From assembly GCA_012031475.1 (NCBI GenBank), contig JAAUTJ010000053.1:1-14169 (forward strand): a stretch of DNA of 14,169 bases, given 5' to 3'. Below are positions 7,725 through 14,169 of the stretch, one piece after another. The notes beneath the pieces were generated by a model that saw nothing but the letters and a program-made list of their open reading frames with translations, did not search any database and was not told the origin of the DNA. Source of the DNA: Leptolyngbyaceae cyanobacterium SM1_3_5. GTDB taxonomy: Bacteria; Cyanobacteriota; Cyanobacteriia; Elainellales; Elainellaceae. Position 1 is the stretch's first letter, and the number at the start of each line of letters is the position of its first letter. The position numbers and the translations under genes were made by a program.

Positions 7725-8351
7725 TCAGCCGTCCAGATTTTCGATGATTGCGATTGGATTAACAGGCATTGGATTAACAGGCATTGGATTAACAGGCAAA
7801 TTAGCAGGCGTTCGATCGCGACACCACGCAAACCAGCAGCACAGTTCCCAGCAGGTCGCGCATTTGCGAGGGGCGATCGTTTTTTGATGCGCTTGTTCGG
7901 CAGCGTGGGCAAGTTCAGCAGCAACGCGCTCAGCAAACGGGCGAATAATCGACCAGACCAGCGGTGAAAGCCAGCCGCGCAGCGTCACCGAATAGGAAAC
8001 TCTGGTGCCGCACAAGGTTGACTCGACGCGATAGGTGACGCGCTCTTCAACGCCCGGAAGCGCAAACAGACGAATGCTGAGCAGTTCATGCGGCGAGACG
8101 TTTTCGACAAAAATCTGAATCGGAATCGGAATCAGGCGTGTCACGGCACGATAAATCAATCCGGGTTTGGGCAGCAGACCGTTTGGCGCATTGGTGCGAG
8201 CGAGGAGCGGATGCCAGGAAACATCAGCTAGATTGATGACGGTTCGCCACAGTTCATCCACTGAGGCAGAACTCAAAACTTGATAGGTAATTGCCAGCGG
8301 ACGAAATCCGCTCAAATACGGTTGCATCAACCGAGACCAACAGTTTTGCAT
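7725..8351 (-). CDS. SRPBCC (START/polyketide cyclase-like) family protein
   Basis: A 208-aa protein whose residues about 18-160 look like an SRPBCC fold: ITYQVLSSASVDELWRTVINLADVSWHP at the start, a central LIYRAVTRLIPIPIQIFVENV, then EERVTYRVESTLCGTRVSYSVTLRGW and a final amphipathic helix PFAERVAAELAHAAEQAH. Such domains form a hydrophobic pocket for lipids or other ligands; the ligand here is unknown. After residue 165 the chain loses family character (Cys/Trp-rich, then a PVNPM repeat from a 15-bp tandem repeat). The 3' end may therefore be extended by a lost stop or a frameshift, but I cannot show it. ATG 8351 is used; an internal Met at residue 9 is an alternative. It is divergent from hemF. 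Confidence 0.72.
   Translation of the reverse strand: MQNCWSRLMQPYLSGFRPLAITYQVLSSASVDELWRTVINLADVSWHPLLARTNAPNGLLPKPGLIYRAVTRLIPIPIQIFVENVSPHELLSIRLFALPGVEERVTYRVESTLCGTRVSYSVTLRGWLSPLVWSIIRPFAERVAAELAHAAEQAHQKTIAPRKCATCWELCCWFAWCRDRTPANLPVNPMPVNPMPVNPIAIIENLDG
7753..7797. repeat. 15-bp tandem repeat, three perfect copies
   Basis: The unit ATTGGATTAACAGGC is repeated exactly at 7753, 7768 and 7783. It lies within the 3' end of the SRPBCC gene and, being a multiple of three, encodes PVNPM, PVNPM, PVNPI on the minus strand without shifting the frame. Confidence 0.95.
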
Positions 8352-8622
8352 TAGCCCCTCTCACCAAGAACCGATCGCGCCTTTCTGCCACTGCTCGACA
8401 CTGTAGCGACAACATTTAGGCAGCTAGACCCACCATTGTAGTCGAAGTCGATCGAGCCACAAAATCTTAGTGAAACTGCAAGCGGCGTAGGCAAGGCACG
8501 ATCCAGCATAGTTCCGCGTTTGCGCGATCGCCCATCCGTCTTTCGAGAGACCAGCAAAAACCATCAAGCAGCGATTGGCCTTTGGATTTCGATAAGATTA
8601 AGAGCTAAGTGCGTCTGCACCA

Positions 8623-8652
8623 TTTGCTTCTCAACAAGTTTGCTTCTCAACA
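8623..8652. repeat. 14-bp direct repeat upstream of hemF
   Basis: TTTGCTTCTCAACA occurs at 8623-8636 and again at 8639-8652, with a 2-nt spacer (16-nt period). It is 121 bp or more upstream of the hemF ATG and could be a paired regulator site or a local duplication. Confidence 0.8.
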
Positions 8653-8693
8653 GTTCAATTTTTGTAAAGCGATCGCCCCATCGCTCCCGGAAA

Positions 8694-8715
8694 CACAGTA
8701 GTAGTAATAACTGTG
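8694..8715. promoter_or_regulatory. Inverted repeat CACAGT-N10-ACTGTG upstream of hemF
   Basis: Perfect 6-bp arms at 8694-8699 and 8710-8715 with a 10-nt A/T-rich spacer containing TAGTAATA. The site is about 58 bp upstream of hemF, a position suited to an operator overlapping or near the promoter. It does not match the NtcA consensus GTA-N8-TAC. The regulator is unknown. Confidence 0.35.
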
Positions 8716-8773
8716 GCGATGTGTGGCCGCAAGCTCAGTTCGCGTTGTCAGTTTGCACGTTTTCCCCGATTCC

Positions 8774-9799
8774 ATGACCCAATCTTCGACCCCAACCCTT
8801 ACTTTTTCGGCTGTTCCGCCCGAAGATTCGCGCCAGCGGGTGAGCAGTTTTCTCAGAACTTTACAAGATCAAATTTGTCAGCGGCTTGAACTCCTTGACG
8901 GTGAAGCGAAGTTTCAAGAAGATAGCTGGGTGCGCGAAGAAGGCGGCGGCGGGCGATCGCGCGTCATGAAGTCCGGTCGCGTCTTCGAGCAGGGCGGCGT
9001 CAACTTCTCGGAAGTGATGGGCAAAGATCTTCCGCCGTCGATTTTGGTGCAGCGTCCCGAAGCGGCAGGCCATCCTTGGTATGCAACCGGAACCTCGATG
9101 GTGCTGCATCCGCGCAATCCCTACATTCCCACTGTCCACCTCAACTATCGCTACTTTGAGGCGGGGTCAGTCTGGTGGTTTGGTGGCGGCATTGACCTGA
9201 CGCCCTACTATCCGTTTGCTGAAGATGCGGCACACTTCCACCGCACGATCAAGCAAGCTTGCGATCGCCATCACCGCGAATACTATCCGGCCTTCAAGCG
9301 CTGGTGCGACGAATATTTCTACCTCAAGCATCGTCAAGAAACGCGGGGCGTCGGCGGCATTTTCTTTGACTATCAAGACGGTCGCGGCCAGCTTTATCAC
9401 GGCTCAAATTCGGGCGGCGAAGCGCATCAGTACAGCGATCGCATTGGCGAGGTCGGTTCGCGCTCCTGGGAAGATCTGTTCGCCTTTGTGCAAGACTGCG
9501 GCAATTCGTTTTTGCCCGCTTATGTGCCGATCGCTGAACGGCGCGGCAGCATGGAATACGGCGATCGCCAGCGCGATTTTCAGCTTTATCGGCGCGGTCG
9601 CTATGTGGAATTTAACCTGGTGTACGATCGCGGCACGATTTTTGGCCTGCAAACGAATGGACGGACGGAATCGATCTTGATGTCGTTGCCGCCACTGGTG
9701 CGCTGGGAATACAGCTATGAACCGGAACCTGACAGCCCGGAAGCTGAGCTTTACACCACTTTCTTGAAGCCGCAAGACTGGGTGAACTGGACGGCTTAG
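8774..9799 (+). CDS. hemF: Oxygen-dependent coproporphyrinogen III oxidase
   Basis: A 341-aa enzyme that oxidatively decarboxylates two propionates of coproporphyrinogen III to vinyl groups, giving protoporphyrinogen IX for heme, chlorophyll and phycobilin synthesis. It needs O2 and is soluble. Nearly every family block is visible: EEGGGGRSRVM, FEQGGVNFSEVMG (71-83), VHLNYRYFE (121-129), WWFGGGIDLTPYYP (134-147), the signature RWCDEYFYLKHRQETRGVGG with FFD immediately after, RRGRYVEFNLVYDRGTIFGL, and LPPLVRWEY near the end. ATG 8774 is preferred. An in-frame GTG at 8723 would add 17 residues not typical of the family. No clear Shine-Dalgarno or downstream terminator is seen. The promoter region holds repeats that may matter for regulation, for instance by oxygen or light. 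Confidence 0.96.
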   Translation: MTQSSTPTLTFSAVPPEDSRQRVSSFLRTLQDQICQRLELLDGEAKFQEDSWVREEGGGGRSRVMKSGRVFEQGGVNFSEVMGKDLPPSILVQRPEAAGHPWYATGTSMVLHPRNPYIPTVHLNYRYFEAGSVWWFGGGIDLTPYYPFAEDAAHFHRTIKQACDRHHREYYPAFKRWCDEYFYLKHRQETRGVGGIFFDYQDGRGQLYHGSNSGGEAHQYSDRIGEVGSRSWEDLFAFVQDCGNSFLPAYVPIAERRGSMEYGDRQRDFQLYRRGRYVEFNLVYDRGTIFGLQTNGRTESILMSLPPLVRWEYSYEPEPDSPEAELYTTFLKPQDWVNWTA

Positions 9800-10048
9800 A
9801 ATCGATCGGCGTTAGCCTGGGCAAGCGGCTGGGTATATTGGACTCGAACAGCGATGGTGCAAGCTTCACCGTCGCTGTTTTTCCACCAAAAAGCAGGTCG
9901 TTCGATCGCGATCGCGGCACGGCATCAGTCCCGGAGAGTGGCACATCCCGGTTTGATGTGGCAAAATGGCGATCGGCAGGTGCGAAAATGTTTATCGTCT
10001 AGCTGGGTGCTTTCAGAATTCTGTAACCCCCACAGGGAACCAACCATC

Positions 10049-10409
10049 ATGGAGCAAACGACACATCTCACCCCAGACGGCAAAACGGTCATCGTTCTCA
10101 CTCCGACCGGACGGCTGGACACTCACGACCGCTTGGCAGTTTCGGCTGAAGCTGCAAGAGTGCATTTCTAAGGTGAGTCCGCACATCATCGTGAACCTGA
10201 AGGAAGTGCCGTTCATCGATAGCTCTGGCTTAACTTCGCTCGTTGCCGGAATGCGAGATGCGGACAAGGTGAAAGGCAGTTTTCGCATCTGTAATATTCA
10301 TCCAGAATCGCGCCTGGTGTTTGAAGTGACGATGATGGATTCGGTCTTTGAAATCTTTGATACTGAAGAAGAAGCACTTGAAGGTGTGCCGCGCACAATG
10401 GCAAGCTAA
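10049..10409 (+). pseudogene. STAS-domain protein (anti-sigma factor antagonist-like), frameshifted
   Basis: A small STAS protein of about 119 aa if repaired. ATG 10049 has AGGGA about 10 nt upstream. The first frame reads MEQTTHL... VIVLTPTGRLDT and then drifts to a stop near 10171. The next frame picks up TTAWQFRLKLQECISKVSP, then IIVNLKEVPFIDSSGLTSL and ends at TAA 10409. Between them the DNA is ACT-C-ACG (10121-10127): one extra C, or an equivalent +1 change, explains the break. The IDSSGL motif carries the serine that is phosphorylated in SpoIIAA-like antagonists of anti-sigma or switch kinases. The partner kinase is not in the window. Sequencing error versus real mutation is unresolved. 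The 249 bp before it holds no recognised gene. Confidence 0.85.
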
Positions 10410-10758
10410 CCTGTGTCACCGCCTAAAGTCGTCTGGGTGTCCAAAAGCTGTGGGCGACAGCGATCGCCACAGCCGTTAACGCGCCAAGATTTACGGCGTT
10501 GACGACGATCGCGACCAACTCGTGCATGAATCGATAGATCGCTTCAGCGCTTAGCGCGATCGCCGCACCTGCCGCAAGCAAATTACAGCCTGTGGCTTGA
10601 TTTGCTGCATACCAAAGAATTTCGCTTGAAAAAATATTCGCGCAGCGCTTTTCGAGATGCAGCAGCGCGAAGCCGTCCCTCGCACCCGCAAACCCCTAAG
10701 CGAAACTGTGCTCCTCGGCCAGCGGGAGCAATCGGCTCTACTGTAAAAAACAAACCAG
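10410..10758. other. 349-bp stretch between the STAS gene and tRNA-His, no recognised gene
   Basis: It contains two HIP1 sites (near 10459 and 10556) and a bulged hairpin (GCTGTG...CACAGC, 10447-10473) without a T-run. On the minus strand a short open frame ends at TAG 10423-10425. From ATG 10527 it encodes 34 residues, mostly one hydrophobic stretch (LVAIVVNAVNLGALTAVAIA). It lacks a ribosome site and its composition is largely what HIP1-rich DNA would give, so I do not call it a gene. Confidence 0.5.
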
Positions 10759-10832
10759 GGCGAACGATGGGACTCGAACCCACGAGTGGCGGGACCACAA
10801 CCCGCTGCCTTAACCTCTTGGCTACGCTCGCC
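10759..10832 (-). tRNA. trnH-GUG: tRNA-His (anticodon GTG)
   Basis: The minus strand folds as a complete cloverleaf. The acceptor is GCGAGCG/CGTTCGC with the extra G(-1) typical of tRNA-His and discriminator C. The D arm is GCCAAGAGGTTAAGGC. The anticodon arm is GCGGG-TTGTGGT-CCCGC with GTG in the loop, and the T arm is GTGGG-TTCGAGT-CCCAT. The 3' CCA is not encoded (CCTGG follows), as is usual in cyanobacteria. Confidence 0.96.
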
Positions 10833-11115
10833 ATTGCATTTCCGATTATAGCACTGTAAATCGCCACTCGATCGCCGCAAAATTCAGTTGATTCTTGACC
10901 CCATTTCGCAAACCGCCCGATCGCGATAGGCTATAAATGGTAAAGAAAAGCTGAAGTTTTCCGAGCGAGGCGTTATGCCGCAGGTCGATCGAGCTGATGC
11001 CCCAAATGCCAAACCGCACAACACAGAAATTTACAAGCTCCCTTGTGCAATTTCTCAAATCTTGCGGAAAGCCGTTGGCTGTAGTTTTGCCGTTGCGTCC
11101 TGTTAGAGAAACTGC

Positions 11116-12264
11116 ATGGAGGCTGCGCTCAAATTTGGTTCTGGTTCGGATGCGCCTTTGCAACTGTTGCTGTTTGTGGACAAGCGGCCAAGGTCGAGCG
11201 AAAAAATTCGCCGCATTCGGGCGCATCTTGATGAACTGCAAACGGGCTATCGGTTCGATTTGCAGATCGTCGATGTCAGCGAACAGCCCCATCTGGCCGA
11301 ACATTTCAAGCTGGTTGCCACACCAACCTTGATCAAAATTCACCCGGAACCGCGTCAAACTCTGGCAGGCAGCAACCTGGTTGCCCAGCTTGAAACCTGC
11401 TGGACGCGCTGGCAGCGATCGGCAGAAGAATTTACTGCCCAGCAAGCCGAAGCCATCGCACCGATCCAATCGATCGCGATGTCGAGCGAACTGATGCGGC
11501 TCTCGGACGAAATTTTTCGGCTCCAGCAGGAAAAAGAAGAGCTTCAGGCGCAGGTGCAGTTCAAAGACCGCCTGATCGCAATTTTGGCGCATGATTTGCG
11601 TAATCCTCTGACTGCCGTGTCGATCGCCCTGGAAACGATGGCAATGGGCATTGAGCCAAAGCCGGACGGAACCGCACGGCTGACGCCGACGATGAGCGCT
11701 CAACTGCTCAAACACGCCCGGACTCAGACCAAAGCGATCGATCGGATGATCACCGAAATTTTGCAGGCGGCGCAGGGGGCAGAAGGCAATTTGCAAATTC
11801 AGCCGCAAAAGGTGGATTTGCGATCGCTTTGCCAGGAAGTCGTGACTCACCTGCACGAACACTTTCAGGCCAAATCGCTGCAAATTCGCACAGATATTCC
11901 CAGTGGTCTGCCGCCCGTTCTGGCAGATTCGGCTCGCGTCCGTCAGGTACTCATGAACCTGTTGGACAATGCGATCAAATACACGCCCGAACACGGCAAA
12001 ATTCATCTTTCCACGCTGCATCGCACCACGCAAAAAGTGCAGGTGAGCATTTGTGATACGGGGCTTGGCGTTCCCGAAGCCGACTGCGATCGCATCTTTG
12101 AAGATCACTATCGCCTGGAGCGCGATACTGGCAAGGAAGGCTATGGCCTCGGATTAGCGCTGTGTCGCCGGATTATTCACGCTCACTATGGGCATATTTG
12201 GGTGGATTCCACGCCCAATCAAGGAAGCTGCTTTAACTTCACGCTGCCCGTTTTCCGCATGTGA
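11116..12264 (+). CDS. sasA: SasA, KaiC-interacting circadian output histidine kinase
   Basis: A 382-aa soluble sensor kinase that reads the KaiC clock state through its KaiB-like N-terminal domain and phosphorylates the response regulator RpaA, driving circadian transcription. Residues about 13-100 are the KaiB/thioredoxin-like domain (APLQLLLFVDKRPRSSEKI, then VATPTLIKIHPEPRQTL). A coiled-coil linker (LMRLSDEIFRLQQEKEEL) follows. The dimerisation domain has the phospho-acceptor His159 in LAHDLRNPLTAV. The ATPase domain has the N box NLLDNAIKYTPE (Asn284), G1 DTGLGVPE (from Asp313) and G2 GYGLGLALCRR. All kinase residues are present and the length matches the family. An in-frame TAG at 11104-11106 limits the start, so ATG 11116 is secure. 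No Kai genes are nearby. No clear terminator follows, only a weak 6-bp CAAGAC/GTCTTG inverted repeat (12272-12306). Confidence 0.95.
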   Translation: MEAALKFGSGSDAPLQLLLFVDKRPRSSEKIRRIRAHLDELQTGYRFDLQIVDVSEQPHLAEHFKLVATPTLIKIHPEPRQTLAGSNLVAQLETCWTRWQRSAEEFTAQQAEAIAPIQSIAMSSELMRLSDEIFRLQQEKEELQAQVQFKDRLIAILAHDLRNPLTAVSIALETMAMGIEPKPDGTARLTPTMSAQLLKHARTQTKAIDRMITEILQAAQGAEGNLQIQPQKVDLRSLCQEVVTHLHEHFQAKSLQIRTDIPSGLPPVLADSARVRQVLMNLLDNAIKYTPEHGKIHLSTLHRTTQKVQVSICDTGLGVPEADCDRIFEDHYRLERDTGKEGYGLGLALCRRIIHAHYGHIWVDSTPNQGSCFNFTLPVFRM

Positions 12265-12390
12265 CGGTGGGCAAGACTGAGTGCGCGAAGTGACGAGCTT
12301 GTCTTGGTCAGGCTGCTGCTTTACCGTGAAGGGAATGGAGCATCTAGAATTTGCGATGTGGAATGACTCGATCGATCGAATTTCGCATCG

Positions 12391-14169
12391 GTGCATATGA
12401 ATCTGACGGCCTTTTCTCGGCAATTTCCGAATCAACTGCGGCAACTGCTGCTTGGATCGCGCCGACTGGCAATTCTTGAAGCGATCGTGATTGGCATCGT
12501 GTCCGGCTTGGCCGCCGTGCTGCTGAAAAACGGCGTCGGCTGGATTGGCGGCTTTCGGGTGCAGGCGTCCTATGCCTTTTCGATCGCCCTCGCCCTGCCT
12601 GCGATCGGACTGTGTGGCGGCGCGATTGCCGGACTGCTCGTTGAACGATTGGCTCCCGAAGCGGCGGGCAGCGGCATTCCCCAGGTGAAGGCAGCATTGG
12701 CGAACGTGCCGATCGCACTGAATTTGCGCGTTGCCCTAGTGAAGCTGGTCAGCGTCATGTTGACCTTGGGATCGGGCTTTAACCTGGGACGACAGGGGCC
12801 GACTGTGCAGGTCGGGGCGGCGCTGGCTGCTCAGTTGAGTCGCTGGATTCCCACCTCGCCCGAATATCGGCGGCAACTGATCGCAGCGGGCGCGGCAGCA
12901 GGCTTGGCGGCAGGGTTCAATGCGCCGATCGCCGGAGTTTTGTTTGTGATTGAGGAGTTTCTGCAAGATTTTTCCGGTCTGGCGCTGGGAACGGCGATCT
13001 TAGCGTCGTTTGTGGGAGCCGTCGTCTCGCGAGTTTTGGGTGGGCAGGGGCTAAGCCTCAATTCCGACGTGGCAAGCTTTCAGGCTGGCGCATCGCTACA
13101 AGATATTCCGTTTTTTCTGCTGCTCGGCCTGCTGGCGGGCGGGTTGGGAGCGCTGCTGAGTGAAGGGATTTTTTGGAGCTTGGCGATCTATCGACGATCG
13201 CGCCTCAGCCCGCCTTGGAAAATGGGACTGGCCGGATTGGTATCGGGCACGATCGCGATGCTGCTGCCCACTGCCTTTCGCGACAATACGAGCCTTCAGG
13301 ATGCCGTAATCACCGGAGAAGCAGGCTGGCAGGTGACACTTGCTGACGTTTGGCATCAAGTTTCTGACTGACGATCGTGGCGTTTGGGTCGGGTGCGCCC
13401 GGTGGCCTGTTTGCGCCCGCCCTGATTCTCGGCTCGGCCTTGGGCTATCTGGTCGGCATCTCGGCAGGCGCGATCGAACAGTCGATCGGCGTGGCGATCG
13501 GTCTGCCTGCGGGCATCGGCTCGTCTACGACCTACGCGCTGGCCGGAATGGGCGCATTTTTCAGCGGCGTGACGCGAGTGCCGATCACGGCGATCGTGAT
13601 CGTGTTTGAAATTACAACGGACTTTAATTTGGTGCTGCCCTTGATGATTGGCTCGGTCGTCGCCTCGCTGGTGGCCGATCGCATCGGGCATCGACATGAA
13701 GGATCAATTTATACGCGACTGTTAGCCTGGAACGGCATCAAGCTCGAACCTGCGGTAAACCGCGATCCCTGGCAAGAACTGACCGCCGCCGCCTTGATGC
13801 AGCCCCGCGTCGAAACCCTGCCAAGCACCTTAGAGGTCAACGAAGTGGTCGAGGCGTTTGCCCGATCGCACCATCGCGGCTTTCCGGTCATGAACGGCGA
13901 TCGACTCGTGGGGATTGTGACACAGAGCGATTTGGCCGATCGATCGCGCTATTCCAGCGGCGGAGTCACAACGCTGGCCGATCTGATGACGCCGCAGCCC
14001 GTCACGGTTAGTCCCCGCGATCCGCTCAGTCACGTCCTCTTTTTGCTGAATCACTTTAAGCTCAGTCGTCTTCCCGTCACGGAAGGGCAAAAGCTGGTCG
14101 GCATCATCACCCGCGCCGACATCATTCGCGCCGAATCGGAACATCTGAATCAGTCTGGGCAAAAACCCG
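12391..14169 (+). pseudogene. ClC-family chloride transporter with C-terminal CBS pair, twice frameshifted, runs off the window
   Basis: The first frame (ATG 12391, or 12397) gives about 316 residues of ClC: AAGSGIPQVK (91-100), NLGRQGPTVQVG (131-142), FNAPIAGVLFVIEE. At 13337-13346 it shifts by +1 to LTFGIKFLT, and at 13362-13372 by +1 again to LTIVAFGSGAPGGLFAPALI. It then stays open to the window end. This last frame carries the GGLFAP pore motif, SGVTRVPITAIVIVFEITTDF, SIYTRLLAW (a Tyr as at the CLC-ec1 pore) and two CBS domains (LMQPRVETLPSTLEV..., LMTPQPVTVSPRDPL...). The 3' end is missing. A Gln replaces the usual gating Glu (GRQGP). The frame breaks look like one extra base each, possibly a 4-bp CTGA duplication at the second. 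Whether the cell's gene is intact is unknown. Confidence 0.88.

Larger units (their letters stand above)
8352..8773. other. 422-bp divergent intergenic region between the SRPBCC gene and hemF
   Basis: No convincing gene is seen. The short open frames here lack family features and ribosome sites. It must carry promoters for the two divergent genes. It holds two HIP1 sites (near 8524 and 8669), a 14-bp direct repeat (8623-8652) and an inverted repeat (8694-8715). I could not assign -35/-10 boxes with confidence. Confidence 0.6.

Noticed and set aside
8723..8773. GTG-initiated 17-residue N-terminal extension of HemF
   Set aside because: Not typical of the family, no ribosome site, and it would overlap the likely promoter region; ATG 8774 gives the normal length.
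10447..10473. Inverted repeat resembling a terminator after the STAS gene
   Set aside because: The stem is bulged and no T-run follows; HIP1-rich DNA makes such dyads often.
10423..10527. 34-residue hydrophobic minus-strand peptide (TAG 10423, ATG 10527)
   Set aside because: No ribosome site; the Ala/Ile/Val content follows from repeated GCGATC codons and no family is recognised.
10551..10880. 109-codon minus-strand open frame
   Set aside because: It runs straight through tRNA-His; no protein features.
10846..12108. 420-codon minus-strand open frame
   Set aside because: Antisense to sasA, which has full kinase motifs; the minus-strand product has no recognisable domain.
1..14169. CRISPR array, transposon, prophage or secondary-metabolite cluster
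   Set aside because: I found no regularly spaced repeats, transposase, integrase or biosynthetic genes; the repeats present are short tandem or HIP1 type.

Overview
The window looks like ordinary chromosome from a cyanobacterium. The octamer GCGATCGC (HIP1) occurs at least 20 times by eye, and the gene set is cyanobacterial: an HhoA-type protease, the NDH-1 subunit NdhS, the clock kinase SasA, a DUF1517 membrane protein and HemF. I would not go below phylum; a Leptolyngbya/Oscillatoria-type filamentous form is only a guess. I see no transposase, phage gene, CRISPR array or rRNA, and no convincing new multi-gene system.

Layout. 1-238 holds no gene, only two hairpins. Then, on the minus strand, come an HhoA-type serine protease (239-1423), a DUF1517 protein (1610-2596) and a frameshifted AraC-family regulator (2768-3671). 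Divergent from the regulator is an exported protein with two antibiotic-monooxygenase-like domains (3938-4702), ended by a long hairpin built from two HIP1 sites. On the minus strand follow ndhS (4816-5010), a frameshifted rodA (5069-6324), an Mrp-type P-loop ATPase (6568-7641) and an SRPBCC/START-like protein (7725-8351). A 422-bp divergent region with repeats separates the last from hemF (8774-9799, plus). Next are a frameshifted STAS protein (10049-10409), tRNA-His(GTG) on the minus strand (10759-10832), intact sasA (11116-12264) and a ClC chloride transporter with a CBS pair (12391 to window end). The ClC gene is disrupted by two nearby frameshifts and runs off the window.

The genes mostly look like unrelated housekeeping functions: envelope proteolysis, cell shape, Fe-S assembly, heme/chlorophyll synthesis, photosynthetic electron transport and clock output. 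The most notable global signal is five reading-frame breaks in four otherwise well-conserved genes (AraC, rodA, STAS, ClC twice). In each case the protein continues cleanly in the next frame. This points to sequence or assembly errors more than to decay, but the sequence alone cannot decide. Other points worth a second look are a Gln in place of the usual gating Glu in ClC, an inverted repeat and a direct repeat upstream of hemF, and an inverted repeat between the AraC gene and its divergent neighbour.
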